A stretch of 38,866 bases of DNA from positions 1 to 38,866 of the IMG/VR virus record IMGVR_UViG_3300048834_000286, one strand, 5' to 3'. Below, piece after piece: positions 21,418-29,788 of this stretch (its first letter is position 1; every line of letters begins with the position of its first letter). A model generated the notes under the pieces. The model did not search any database. It was not told the origin of the DNA and saw only the letters and a program-made list of their open reading frames with translations. Both the position numbers and the translations under genes were made by a program. This stretch comes from a virus.

Positions 21418-21808
21418 GTCGACCTGCAATAAGTGCGGCACCACGTTGCCGCAGCAGACCGGGCGTGGCCGCCCTCGCAGCATGTGCACCGACTGCAGTC
21501 CCCGCCGGGGCTCGCCGAAGTTGCGCCCCGTGACTGCACTGCCCGTCGCTCCGCCCGTGGTCGAAGTCGACCCGCCGGAAAGCGTCAAAGAGGCCGTGAC
21601 CCGCGAACTGGTCGCTGCCGGCCGCCGCTGGTCGTCGGCTGGGATGGCCGCGGTGCTGCTGGCACAGAAACTCGACGAGTCCGCCTGGGAGCCGGGCACT
21701 GGTGCCGCGGTGCTGGCCCGGCAACTGTCCGCGACGATGGGTGAGGCGCTGGCTGATGCGAACGTTGACACCGCCGACGACCTCGACAAGCTCCTCGCTG
21801 ACGGCTGA
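21416..21808 (+). CDS. terS: Terminase small subunit (putative)
   Basis: A 130-residue protein. The N-terminus has C-N-K-C-G and C-T-D-C, a zinc ribbon; after a Pro/Val linker comes a helical region of about 70 residues that could oligomerise. Position directly before, and overlapping, the large terminase supports the assignment. It should recognise the packaging site and load the motor. The helical HTH typical of TerS is not obvious, so the call rests mainly on context. Confidence 0.7.
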   Translation: MSTCNKCGTTLPQQTGRGRPRSMCTDCSPRRGSPKLRPVTALPVAPPVVEVDPPESVKEAVTRELVAAGRRWSSAGMAAVLLAQKLDESAWEPGTGAAVLARQLSATMGEALADANVDTADDLDKLLADG

Positions 21809-23240
21809 CTACGGCCGGCCCCCGACCTACAGCAGCCTGGTCGACGCGTCGATCACCCGCGGCCCGAAGGTCGCGAAGTTGTGCTCGATGCTGGGGTTCG
21901 CCCCGGATCCGGAGCAGCGACTCGTACTTGACCAGACATTCGCCGTCGACGCCGATGGATTCCCGAAAGCGTCGACGGTGGTGATCCTCGCCCCGAGGCA
22001 GAACTTGAAGACCGCGGCGCTGCAGATGATGGCCCTCGGGTGGCTGTTCGTAGCCGCCGAACAATCGATCGTGTGGACCGCGCACGAGTTCTCCACCGCG
22101 CAGAAGGCCTTCGAGTCGCCGCACGGTGACGGGATGGCACAGCGGGTGGAACGCTCCCCGATGCTGGCCCGGCGGGTGCGGAAAGTGAGTAGGACGAACG
22201 GCGACGAGTCGATCATCCTGCACACCGACGCGTCGCTGTCGTTCCGCGCCAGGACGAAGGCCGGCGGCCGTGGTCTGACCGCAGACAAAGTGATCTTGGA
22301 TGAGGGTTTCGCGTTGCAGCCGGTGCAGCTCGGTGCGCTGGTCCCGACGATGATGGCGCGACCTCGCGGCCAGATCATCGTCGCATCGTCGGCGCCGCGC
22401 AAGAACTCGTCGGTGCTGCGCGACTACATCGAACGCGGCCGCGCCGGGGAACCGGGCATCGCCTACATGGAATGGGGCGACCCGTTCCCGGATCAGTGCA
22501 GCACGGAGGACTGCGACCACGCCAGGACGACGCGTGGCTGCGCCCTCGATGACCTGGAACGGCTGGCAGCTGCGAACACCGCCTACCCGCACAGGATCTC
22601 CGAGGCATCATTCCGGGCGGCACGTCGGGCGTTGACCCCGCGGGAGTTCGCGATCGAGATCATGGGCTGGCACGAGGAGCCCGAGCAGACCACATCGGAT
22701 TTGACTGTGGAGATTTGGGCGGCTGGAGTGACAACAGAGGCACCATCGGGCCGGCTGGTCATCGCAGCGGACACCGCACCCTCGCACGCATGGTCATCCA
22801 TCGCCGTGGTCGGTGGCGGTGTGCTGGAACTGGCCGACCGCCGCCGCGGTTCGTCGTGGCTGCCGGAACGGCTGCGCGACATGTGCGACCGGCACGGCAT
22901 CTACGAGGTGGTGCTGGATCCGGCAGGGCCGATCGCCGGGGTGATCCCCGACATCGAGGCCGCTGGCGTGCGGGTGCGGATGTTGACCGGGACGCAGGCC
23001 GCCGCCGCATGTGGGGCGTTCGTCGAATCGATTTCGCAGCAGCGCATCAAACCGCGGCACGCTGACGCGTTCTTGTCGGCTGTGGCCGGGGCGCAGCGGC
23101 GCAAGGCCGGCGACCGGTGGAAGTGGTCGCGTGCCTCATCCGAGGTCGACATCAGCCCGCTGGTCGCTGCGACGTGGGCCGCGTGGGCGTGGCTCGATGA
23201 CCAGGCCGCCGACTACGTCCTCGAAGAATCCTTCTACTGA
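21759..23240 (+). CDS. terL: Terminase large subunit
   Basis: A protein of about 493 residues. ATPase domain: Walker A-type I-L-A-P-R-Q-N-L-K-T (about residue 76-85) and Walker B V-I-L-D-E-G near 178. Nuclease domain: I-A-A-D-T-A-P (about 335) and V-L-D-P-A-G (about 385) supply acidic metal ligands, with a further Asp near H-A-D-A-F. It pumps DNA into proheads and cuts it. The start is uncertain: ATG 21759 overlaps terS, and the frame is open to 21702; the conserved part begins about 21810. Confidence 0.9.
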   Translation, partial: RTLTPPTTSTSSSLTADYGRPPTYSSLVDASITRGPKVAKLCSMLGFAPDPEQRLVLDQTFAVDADGFPKASTVVILAPRQNLKTAALQMMALGWLFVAAEQSIVWTAHEFSTAQKAFESPHGDGMAQRVERSPMLARRVRKVSRTNGDESIILHTDASLSFRARTKAGGRGLTADKVILDEGFALQPVQLGALVPTMMARPRGQIIVASSAPRKNSSVLRDYIERGRAGEPGIAYMEWGDPFPDQCSTEDCDHARTTRGCALDDLERLAAANTAYPHRISEASFRAARRALTPREFAIEIMGWHEEPEQTTSDLTVEIWAAGVTTEAPSGRLVIAADTAPSHAWSSIAVVGGGVLELADRRRGSSWLPERLRDMCDRHGIYEVVLDPAGPIAGVIPDIEAAGVRVRMLTGTQAAAACGAFVESISQQRIKPRHADAFLSAVAGAQRRKAGDRWKWSRASSEVDISPLVAATWAAWAWLDDQAADYVLEESFY

Positions 23241-23251
23241 GTGGGGCAACA

Positions 23252-23434
23252 ATGCTGGAACTGGTGACGACTGTGATGGAGGTGCTGGCCGTGGTGCTGA
23301 TCGCTGCTGGCGCGGGTGTCGTGGCCGGAGTCCTCATCGGGGGTCTGCTCGGTGCCGGTGTGGGGCTGATCGTGTGCGGTGGGCTGCTGGGGGCCGCGTC
23401 CGCCGTTGTGGCAGTCCGGACGGCCGCCGCATGA
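23252..23434 (+). CDS. Small membrane protein between terminase and portal
   Basis: A 60-residue, almost wholly hydrophobic Gly/Ala/Val-rich protein with two likely membrane segments (about 8-30 and 31-56). Its stop overlaps the portal ATG. Its location is odd for a holin; it could be a second lysis or membrane-associated factor. Function unknown. Confidence 0.55.
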   Translation: MLELVTTVMEVLAVVLIAAGAGVVAGVLIGGLLGAGVGLIVCGGLLGAASAVVAVRTAAA

Positions 23435-24618
23435 GCCTGTTCTTCCCCCGCCAGCAGCGCAGCACCGGTCTGGGTGCGTTCGCGCCGCCGGGGCCGACGT
23501 CGACCGAGGCTCGCATGGCTGGGAACCCGAACGACCGCAGTCTGCGGGTGTCTGCGGTGTGGGCTGCCCGCCGGCTACGCGCCTCACTGATTTCGACCCT
23601 GCCGCGCGACGTGTACCGCAAACTGCCTGACGGCCGGTCGGTGGAGGTTGCCCGCACAGGGTTCTTCACCCGCCCGAGCAGCTTGTTCGATTGGCAGGAG
23701 TGGGTGTACGCCACCCAGATGGATCTGGATGCCTACGGCAACGCATTCGGGATCGTCACGGTGCGTGATGGTGCAGGGCGGCCGGCATCGATCGAGTTGT
23801 CGTCCGCGAAGGAGTGGACGGTGCGCCTGGTCGGTGGGGCACCGCAGTACCGGCGCCTCGGTGTGCTGGTCGACACGTTCGACGTGTGGCATGAGCGGCA
23901 GTATGTGGTGCCCGGTGTGCCCGTCGGGCTGTCCCCGGTGGCGTACGGCGCGATGAGCGTCGAGCACAACCTGAGCGCGCAGGAGTTCGCGCTGCAATGG
24001 TTCACCAGTGGCGCTGCCCCGTCCGGGGTGTTGCGTAACAGGGAGCGGGTCCTCGACGGCACTACCGCCCAGGTCGCCAAGGACAGGTTCAAGGCTGCGA
24101 CGCAGCGCCGCGAACCGTTCGTCGCCGGCGCGGACTGGGAATGGCATGCCGCGGACGCTGCCGGGTCGGATGCGAAGTTCCTCGACGCGATGGGCGCCAC
24201 GAGTGTGGACGTCGCCAGATATTTTGATGTGCCGGCTGACCTGATCGACGCCGCAGTCAGCGGACAGAGCATCACGTACGCGAACATCACTGAGAGAATG
24301 TTGCAGTTCCTGGTAGTGCATCTGGGGCCGGCTATCGCGCGCCGGGAAAACGTGCTGTCCGAGCGGCTGCTCGCCGCGCCCCGATTCATGAAGCTCAACT
24401 CCGAGGCGCTGCTGCGGATGGATCCGGCTGCGAAGATGACGCTGCTCGGGTCCGCGATCGATTCGCGCATCCGCACCCCCGACGAGGCCCGCGCGATCCT
24501 CGACCTCGAACCGCTGACCGAGGACGACTACATGCAGTTCGACCGACTGTTCCCCCGGAACTCGGCGGCGTACGCCAACGCCAACCCCGACGTTTCCCAC
24601 CCTGACGTGAACGAGTGA
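23431..24618 (+). CDS. Portal protein (HK97 family)
   Basis: A 395-residue protein with the usual HK97-portal features: V-S-A-V-W-A-A-R-R-L-R-A (about 36-47), S-P-V-A-Y-G, F-T-S-G-A-A-P-S-G-V-L, D-V-A-R-Y-F-D-V-P-A-D-L-I and the C-terminal helix with E-A-L-L-R-M-D. It forms the dodecameric DNA gate at one capsid vertex and docks terminase and connectors. ATG 23431 overlaps the previous stop. Confidence 0.9.
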   Translation: MSLFFPRQQRSTGLGAFAPPGPTSTEARMAGNPNDRSLRVSAVWAARRLRASLISTLPRDVYRKLPDGRSVEVARTGFFTRPSSLFDWQEWVYATQMDLDAYGNAFGIVTVRDGAGRPASIELSSAKEWTVRLVGGAPQYRRLGVLVDTFDVWHERQYVVPGVPVGLSPVAYGAMSVEHNLSAQEFALQWFTSGAAPSGVLRNRERVLDGTTAQVAKDRFKAATQRREPFVAGADWEWHAADAAGSDAKFLDAMGATSVDVARYFDVPADLIDAAVSGQSITYANITERMLQFLVVHLGPAIARRENVLSERLLAAPRFMKLNSEALLRMDPAAKMTLLGSAIDSRIRTPDEARAILDLEPLTEDDYMQFDRLFPRNSAAYANANPDVSHPDVNE

Positions 24619-24629
24619 GGAGCCCCACA

Positions 24630-25268
24630 GTGGATGACCTACGCACTGCCGCGCAGGCGCGGGCTGCGGGTGTGACCCAGCGGTCGCATCGCCCGCAGCA
24701 GCGTCAGGCCGCCGACGGTGGGGGCCGGGTGTCGTTCCGCGCCGCCCTGTCCCTTGACGACACGGACGGGCTGCGGTTCCGCGGCTACGCCACGGTCTAC
24801 GAGGCCCCGTATGAGATGGCCGACTTCTTCGGGCCGTATGCGGAGGTGGTGTCTGCCGGCGCCGCCGCCGACACTTTGAACCGCGGCGATTTGGATGTGC
24901 CGTTCGTGCTCGGGCATGACCAGCTGCGGCGCATCGCTCGCACGACGAACGGCACGCTCACCCTGACCGAGGATGAGACGGGGCTGCTGGTGGAGGCCAC
25001 CCTCGACCCGTCCGATTCCGACGTTGCCTATATCGCCCCGAAGTTGCGCGCCGGGCTGATCGACGAAATGTCGTTCGCGTTCCGCATCACCAGCGGGCTG
25101 TGGTCCCCGGACTACAGCGAGTACCGCATCGACCGTTTCGATCTGCATCGCGGAGATGTCGCGATCGTCGGGTTCGGTGCGAACCCTGCCACTGCCGGAT
25201 CCGGGCTGCGCCACGCGCCCGATCTGGCACATCTGCGTGCGCGGCTGCTGCTCGCGTCCGCGCTCTGA
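24630..25268 (+). CDS. Prohead maturation protease (HK97 U35 type)
   Basis: A 212-residue protein from GTG 24630 (AGGAG at 24618-24622). Motifs: F-R-G-Y-A-T-V-Y, V-L-G-H-D with the catalytic His, and E-M-S-F-A-F-R with the catalytic Ser, then V-A-I-V-G-F-G-A-N-P. It cleaves the N-terminal delta domain of the capsid protein and itself during maturation. It lies between portal and capsid genes, as is standard. Confidence 0.9.
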   Translation: MDDLRTAAQARAAGVTQRSHRPQQRQAADGGGRVSFRAALSLDDTDGLRFRGYATVYEAPYEMADFFGPYAEVVSAGAAADTLNRGDLDVPFVLGHDQLRRIARTTNGTLTLTEDETGLLVEATLDPSDSDVAYIAPKLRAGLIDEMSFAFRITSGLWSPDYSEYRIDRFDLHRGDVAIVGFGANPATAGSGLRHAPDLAHLRARLLLASAL

Positions 25269-25272
25269 TTCT

Positions 25273-25294
25273 CCCCACCACCCTGGTGGGGTTT
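25273..25294 (+). terminator. Hairpin with short T run between protease and capsid genes
   Basis: CCCCACCA (25273-25280) pairs with TGGTGGGG (25284-25291) across a 3-base loop and is followed by TTT. This looks like an intrinsic terminator but lies inside the structural operon, so it may be partial or an mRNA-processing barrier that sets protease versus capsid levels. Confidence 0.55.
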
Positions 25295-25368
25295 CGGTCC
25301 CTCGCACGCTGCGGCCTGACCAGCGGACCTCCTCCTGTATCACCCGAACCCTTGAAAGGGGAAACACG

Positions 25369-26724
25369 ATGACTCTCGAAGAGCTCATCACGCGGGCGCG
25401 TACCGACCTGGCCGCGCTGCTCGCTGACCGCAACTCCAAGACCGAAACCCTTACCGCCCTGCGTTCCGCGGACACCCTCGACGAGGCGACCGTGGAGGCC
25501 GCTATCGCCGCCCGCGACGCGCTCGACCCGAAGATCGCCGCCGGGCAGGCCCGACTCGAAGAGCTCGAGGCCGAGCTGCTGCGCGACCAGGCCGCGGCAG
25601 AGTTGGCGTCCCGCTTCCACATGGTTGCCCCCGAGCAGCGTGCCGGTGTCTCGGTGATTTCGGAGCCGGAGGTGTACACCCGCGAAGGCCACGTCTCCTA
25701 CTTCAAGGATCTGTACCGGGCCAAGGTGCACGGTGACCGTGACGCTGTCGACCGCCTCTCGCGCAACGACAAGGCTGTGCAGTCCCGCGCCATCGGCACC
25801 CCTGACGGTGGCATCGGCGAGTTCATCCCGCCGCTGTGGATCACCGACGAGTACGAGGCGTTCGCCCGCGCCGGCCGTGTCGCAGCTGACCTGCTGCGCA
25901 AGGAGGTTCTGCCCGGTGGCACCGACTCGATCAGCCTGCCGATCGTCACCGGCGGATCTAGCGTCGGCGAGCAGACCGAGGGTTCGGCTGCGTCCGAGAC
26001 GGACATGACGTCGTCTAGCACCACGGCCGCAGTTGCAACGATGGCCGGGTTGCAGACGTCGTCGCTGCAGCTGGTGGAGCAGTCCCCGTTCAACATCGAC
26101 TCCATCATCTTGGGCGATTTGGCCGCGGATCACGCGCGGAAGGTGTCGCAGTTCGTCATCTCCAACAACGCGGCGAACAAACGCGGTCTGCTCAACGTTT
26201 CCGGCATCAACGCGATCACGCTCACCACGGGTAGCCCCACGTTCCCGCTGCTGTGGCCGAAGCTCGTAGACGCGCAGCTGCAGGTCCACACCGGTCGGCT
26301 CCTGCCCGCGACGCACATCCTCATGCACCCGCGCCGTTGGGCGTGGTTGCAGTCGCAGCTGGACTCGACCGGCCGCCCGTACGCGTCGGCTGACATCGAC
26401 TTCCCGCTGCTGGCCACCGTGAACGGTTCGGTGCCGGAGGGCTTCGCCGGGCAGATCCGTGGCATGTCGCTGCCGGTCTACCTCGACCCGAACGTGCCCA
26501 TCAACCTGGGTTCGGGCACGAACGAGGACCGCATCATCGTGTTCCGGCCGGCTGACAGCGTGCTGTTCGAGTCCGCCCCGCAGGCCGAGGCGTTCCGCGA
26601 AACGAAGTCGAAGGAATTGCAGGTCGTGTTCCGGTTGTACAACTACATCGCGCTGCTCAACGCTCGCGCGCCGAAGTCGATCAGTGTGATCGCGGGTACC
26701 GGCCTGGTCACCCCGACGTTCTGA
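25369..26724 (+). CDS. Major capsid protein (HK97 fold)
   Basis: A 451-residue protein. The first 110 residues are a charged coiled-coil delta domain that serves as built-in scaffold and should be removed by the protease. The HK97 body follows: G-G-I-G-E-F-I-P-P-L-W, an E-loop region with G-G-T-D-S-I-S-L-P-I-V, H-I-L-M-H-P-R-R-W-A-W-L, P-V-Y-L-D-P-N-V-P, and a C-terminal beta region. Shine-Dalgarno AAAGGGG precedes ATG 25369. The gene is flanked by hairpins, consistent with strong separate expression. Confidence 0.92.
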   Translation: MTLEELITRARTDLAALLADRNSKTETLTALRSADTLDEATVEAAIAARDALDPKIAAGQARLEELEAELLRDQAAAELASRFHMVAPEQRAGVSVISEPEVYTREGHVSYFKDLYRAKVHGDRDAVDRLSRNDKAVQSRAIGTPDGGIGEFIPPLWITDEYEAFARAGRVAADLLRKEVLPGGTDSISLPIVTGGSSVGEQTEGSAASETDMTSSSTTAAVATMAGLQTSSLQLVEQSPFNIDSIILGDLAADHARKVSQFVISNNAANKRGLLNVSGINAITLTTGSPTFPLLWPKLVDAQLQVHTGRLLPATHILMHPRRWAWLQSQLDSTGRPYASADIDFPLLATVNGSVPEGFAGQIRGMSLPVYLDPNVPINLGSGTNEDRIIVFRPADSVLFESAPQAEAFRETKSKELQVVFRLYNYIALLNARAPKSISVIAGTGLVTPTF

Positions 26725-26737
26725 TCGCCCTAGAAGT

Positions 26738-26774
26738 CGTGCCCCGGCCGTTGCTGCCCTCCGGCCGGGGCACG
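26738..26774 (+). terminator. 13-bp perfect hairpin after capsid gene
   Basis: CGTGCCCCGGCCG (26738-26750) pairs perfectly with CGGCCGGGGCACG (26762-26774) over an 11-base loop. There is no T tract. A stem this stable after the capsid gene probably limits downstream transcription or protects the capsid mRNA 3' end. Confidence 0.65.
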
Positions 26775-26796
26775 GCACTACCCTCGGAGGTTCCCA

Positions 26797-26985
26797 ATGG
26801 CAGACCCGTGGCTAGATGCACTCCGCAACGAACATGCCGGCTACGTGGCCCAGGGCCACTCTGACCGTGCCGCCGAGGTGCAGGACCAGATCGACCTGAT
26901 CACCGGAGCAGCGCAAGAGCGCGCCGAGCAACCCAAGCAGGCCGCCGCTGCGAAGCGTGGCCGCCAGACGCGTAAGGGGGTCTGA
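26797..26985 (+). CDS. Small head-region protein
   Basis: A 62-residue helical protein with a basic Ala/Lys/Arg tail (K-R-G-R-Q-T-R-K), preceded by GGAGG. Position after the capsid gene fits a small head or connector accessory protein. No family is recognised. Confidence 0.6.
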   Translation: MADPWLDALRNEHAGYVAQGHSDRAAEVQDQIDLITGAAQERAEQPKQAAAAKRGRQTRKGV

Positions 26986-26987
26986 TT

Positions 26988-28232
26988 GTGACGAGTCCTG
27001 GTCTCACTCCCGGTCTCACTGTGCAGGCCGACTCGGGGCGTAATGACGCTTTCGGCCGGATGCGCACATCGGAGCCGCGCACGTTGTTCTCGTCGACTCA
27101 TGTGGTGACTGACGGGGCTGACTTCTGGCAGACCATCCTCACCGGCGCGGGTGCCACCACACACCTGCCTAATGAGGCTGCGGTGCGGCTGCGGTGCGGA
27201 ACTGACTCCGGCGATGCCGTGGTGCGTCAGACGTACCGCTACTTTCCCTACATTCCCGGCAAGTCGCAGTTGATATTTCTCACCGGCACCGTCGGTGACG
27301 AAACGGACGGGGTCCGCAAACGCTGGGGCTACTTCGACTCCGCAGACGGGCTGTTCTGGGAGCAGACGGCCGCGGGTGTGTCGGTGGTGAGACGGTCCTC
27401 GGTGACCGGTTCGCCTGTCGATGTTGCGGTGGCCCAGGTCGGCTGGAATCTTGACCCGTGCGACGGGCTCAGTCCGTCCGGCATCACCATCGACTGGGCC
27501 ACATCTCAGGTGTTCGTGATCGACTTCGCGTGGCTCGGGGTGTCCCGGGCACGTATGGGTGTCGTGATCGACGGGCAAGTTATCTACGTTCACGAGTGGC
27601 TGAACGCTAACGTGTTCCCCGGCGTCTATATGTCCCGGGCGAACCTGCCGGTGCGCTACGAGATTGAGAACCTTGACGACACCGAAGCGGCCACTGACCT
27701 GTTACAGATTTGCTCAACGGTCATCACCGAGGGCGGTGGGGAATCGGACCTGTCAACGCGGATACGCACCGCGAACAACGGCACCGCCTCTGTGAGCGTG
27801 ACGACGAGGCGCGCGGTGTTGTCGATCCGGCCGGCTGCCACCTTTAACGGGCGCGTGAACCGTGGGCTGATCGCGCCGCTGGATATTTCGCTGACCAACA
27901 TCTCGAACCAATCGGTGCTGGTGGAGGTCGTGCGCGGCGGTGCCCTCGGGGGTACGCCGTCGTGGTCTGCGGTGTCGCCATCGTCGATTGTGGAGCGCGA
28001 CAGCGCCGGTACGACCGTTACCGGCGGTGAGGTCATCTGGTCGGGCTACGTGGTCGCCTCATCCCAGAACCCTGGGCATGTGAACCTGCCTATCGCCGAT
28101 CTTGCCAAGGCTGATATTCCGCTGACGGTGGATGCGGCCGGGGCTAATCCGGTGTCGCTGTCCGTGGTGGTGACGTCGCTCGGTTCTGCCGCGACGGTGT
28201 ACGCCGCTATGACTTGGCGAGAGGTGTACTGA
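26988..28232 (+). CDS. Large head-region structural protein (possible decoration/fibre)
   Basis: A 414-residue beta-rich protein from GTG 26988 with no enzymatic motif. It begins D-A-F-G-R-M-R-T-S-E-P-R, a start seen in phage proteins of the capsid/tail region that carry a jelly-roll-like body; the last third has S-V-V-V-T-S-L-G-S-A-A-T-V-Y-A-like strands. It may decorate the head or form a head fibre. The family is uncertain. Confidence 0.6.
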   Translation: MTSPGLTPGLTVQADSGRNDAFGRMRTSEPRTLFSSTHVVTDGADFWQTILTGAGATTHLPNEAAVRLRCGTDSGDAVVRQTYRYFPYIPGKSQLIFLTGTVGDETDGVRKRWGYFDSADGLFWEQTAAGVSVVRRSSVTGSPVDVAVAQVGWNLDPCDGLSPSGITIDWATSQVFVIDFAWLGVSRARMGVVIDGQVIYVHEWLNANVFPGVYMSRANLPVRYEIENLDDTEAATDLLQICSTVITEGGGESDLSTRIRTANNGTASVSVTTRRAVLSIRPAATFNGRVNRGLIAPLDISLTNISNQSVLVEVVRGGALGGTPSWSAVSPSSIVERDSAGTTVTGGEVIWSGYVVASSQNPGHVNLPIADLAKADIPLTVDAAGANPVSLSVVVTSLGSAATVYAAMTWREVY

Positions 28233-28234
28233 CC

Positions 28235-28381
28235 GTGGCTGCCACCGGCGCGCGGCGCATGGACTACGGCGAAGACGCCGCCGAGCACCCGACGTATGCC
28301 GAGTCCGCCGAGGCCGATCCGGCATATGCCGGGCGTGGTGTGGTGGAGAACGTGACCGCGACGATGGAGGGCAGCAGATGA
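28235..28381 (+). CDS. Small Ala/Glu-rich protein
   Basis: A 48-residue frame from GTG 28235 to a TGA that overlaps the next ATG (ATGA at 28378). It fills the gap between two structural genes and is acidic, with H-P-T-Y-A-E-S-A-E-A-D-P-A-Y-A as a loose internal repeat. The coupling supports it as a real gene; function unknown. Confidence 0.45.
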   Translation: MAATGARRMDYGEDAAEHPTYAESAEADPAYAGRGVVENVTATMEGSR

Positions 28382-29151
28382 GTTGGGATGTCGGAGATAC
28401 CGTCCCGCTGGGTGTGAAGGTCCGCGATAACGGGGTGCTGGTCGACCCGTTCGCGCTGTCACTGTCCATTGACCGCCCTGATGGTGTGGTGGAGCCCGTC
28501 GACCCGCTGCACGTGGCCACGGGTGATTTCCGCGCCGAGTACGTCGTCCGGGTGCCGGGCACTTACGGGGTGCTGTGGACGTCGACCGGACCGGACACCG
28601 CGTACCGCGACCAGATCACCGTGATCGATTCGCGCCGGGTGATGCCGCTGAGTCTCGGTGAGGTCAAGGCGTGGCTGAAGATCGAGGGCACCGGATCGGA
28701 TGAGGTGCTGCGCGGGCTGATCGCCGAGGTGTGCGACATCGGCGAAACCTACACGGGGACCGTGTTCGGCCGGCGCACCGAAGTCGCGGACCTGCGCGGC
28801 ACGGGCACCACCTACCTGCAGCTGCCGATCGGCCCTGTGTTGTCGGTGTTGTCTGTCGAGATCGACGGCGAGGACATGGCGACGGACTGGCGGGTGATGC
28901 CGGATGCCGCGATCCTCGACCGCATCGCAGGCTGGCCGTTGGGTGCTGAAATCACGGTGACCTATGCCGCCGGGTTCCGCGCCCAGCCTGGGCAGCACAT
29001 CACCGGTGCCCGGGCGCTGCTCAAGCACATCTGGCGCGAATCCCGCGGGGCTGTGAAGCCGGGCGCGCCGGTGGATGAGTGGATGCCGTTCGGGGTCGGG
29101 TTCTACGTCGCCGATTTCTGGAGCATGGGCCGCGTTACGGGGTTCGCATGA
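28378..29151 (+). CDS. Head-tail connector (gp6-like adaptor) with N-terminal beta domain
   Basis: A 257-residue protein. The first 85 residues look like a beta-sandwich (V-G-D-T-V-P-L-G-V-K-V-R-D-N-G). Then M-P-L-S-L-G-E-V-K-A-W-L-K-I ... D-E-V-L-R-G-L-I-A-E-V begins the four-helix adaptor typical of HK97 gp6-like connectors, and V-T-Y-A-A-G-F and a conserved helix near the end complete it. It docks to the portal after packaging. Confidence 0.75.
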   Translation: MSWDVGDTVPLGVKVRDNGVLVDPFALSLSIDRPDGVVEPVDPLHVATGDFRAEYVVRVPGTYGVLWTSTGPDTAYRDQITVIDSRRVMPLSLGEVKAWLKIEGTGSDEVLRGLIAEVCDIGETYTGTVFGRRTEVADLRGTGTTYLQLPIGPVLSVLSVEIDGEDMATDWRVMPDAAILDRIAGWPLGAEITVTYAAGFRAQPGQHITGARALLKHIWRESRGAVKPGAPVDEWMPFGVGFYVADFWSMGRVTGFA

Positions 29152-29603
29152 CGTTGCCCCCGGTGCAGATCATTCCGATCATTGATGCGCTGTCCGCCGC
29201 GCTGATGCTCGCCCTGGATGTGCCCGTGTTCGATGGTCCGCCCGATACCGAAGCGGTGCTCGGTGAGGCCGTGATCGTTGGCTATGACGGGGTTTCCGAG
29301 GAGGGCCGCGCCGGGAGTTTCAGCCAGCAGTACGCCCATCTCGGGTTGCAGGCGCAGCGCGACGAGACTGGCGAGATCACGTGCGCCGTGTTCGCCCAGT
29401 CCGGCGACGCGTCCTACCGCACTCTGCGCGGCCGGGTGCTGGACATCCTGGCCGACATTCAGACGCTGCTCCGCACCGACCCGACGTTGGGTTTGGATTG
29501 GGTGCAGCGCGTCGAACTGGCCGGCGGGGAACTGTTCGCCGGCGACGCCGACGGCAACGCCGTGCGCCTCACGTTCCGCTTGACCTACGCCTCACGCACC
29601 TAG
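29148..29603 (+). CDS. Tail terminator / head-tail joining protein
   Basis: A 151-residue protein with alternating helix-strand pattern (V-Q-I-I-P-I-I-D-A-L-S-A-A-L at the start, L-R-G-R-V-L-D-I-L-A-D-I, V-R-L-T-F-R-L-T-Y at the end), as in minor tail U/terminator-type proteins. Gene order (after the adaptor and before the tail tube) supports the call. It caps the tail and joins it to the head. Confidence 0.65.
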   Translation: MTLPPVQIIPIIDALSAALMLALDVPVFDGPPDTEAVLGEAVIVGYDGVSEEGRAGSFSQQYAHLGLQAQRDETGEITCAVFAQSGDASYRTLRGRVLDILADIQTLLRTDPTLGLDWVQRVELAGGELFAGDADGNAVRLTFRLTYASRT

Positions 29604-29611
29604 GAGACACC

Positions 29612-29788
29612 GTGCCCAAGTTTCGCTATATCGGCCCCGCCGATCATGTCGCCATCATCGACGGGCGCCCCGTGGCGCTCGAAGTCGACCAGGTCGTCGA
29701 CATCCCCGAAGGATCAAGCCCTGATCTGTGGCAACCCGTTACAGATGAGCCAGCCGCGCCGCGGCAGTCAAAGAAGGAGACAAAATGA
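29612..29788 (+). CDS. Small head-tail region protein
   Basis: A 58-residue protein from GTG 29612 (TAGGAGA upstream). It begins P-K-F-R-Y-I-G, with V-D-I-P-E-G before a charged Lys-rich tail. Short proteins of this pattern often precede the tail tube gene in actinophages. Function unknown; it overlaps the tube gene start. Confidence 0.6.
   Translation: MPKFRYIGPADHVAIIDGRPVALEVDQVVDIPEGSSPDLWQPVTDEPAAPRQSKKETK

Noticed and set aside
25087-26778. Minus-strand open frame of 563 codons opposite the capsid gene
   Set aside because: Antisense to the major capsid gene, with composition typical of a GC-rich shadow frame.
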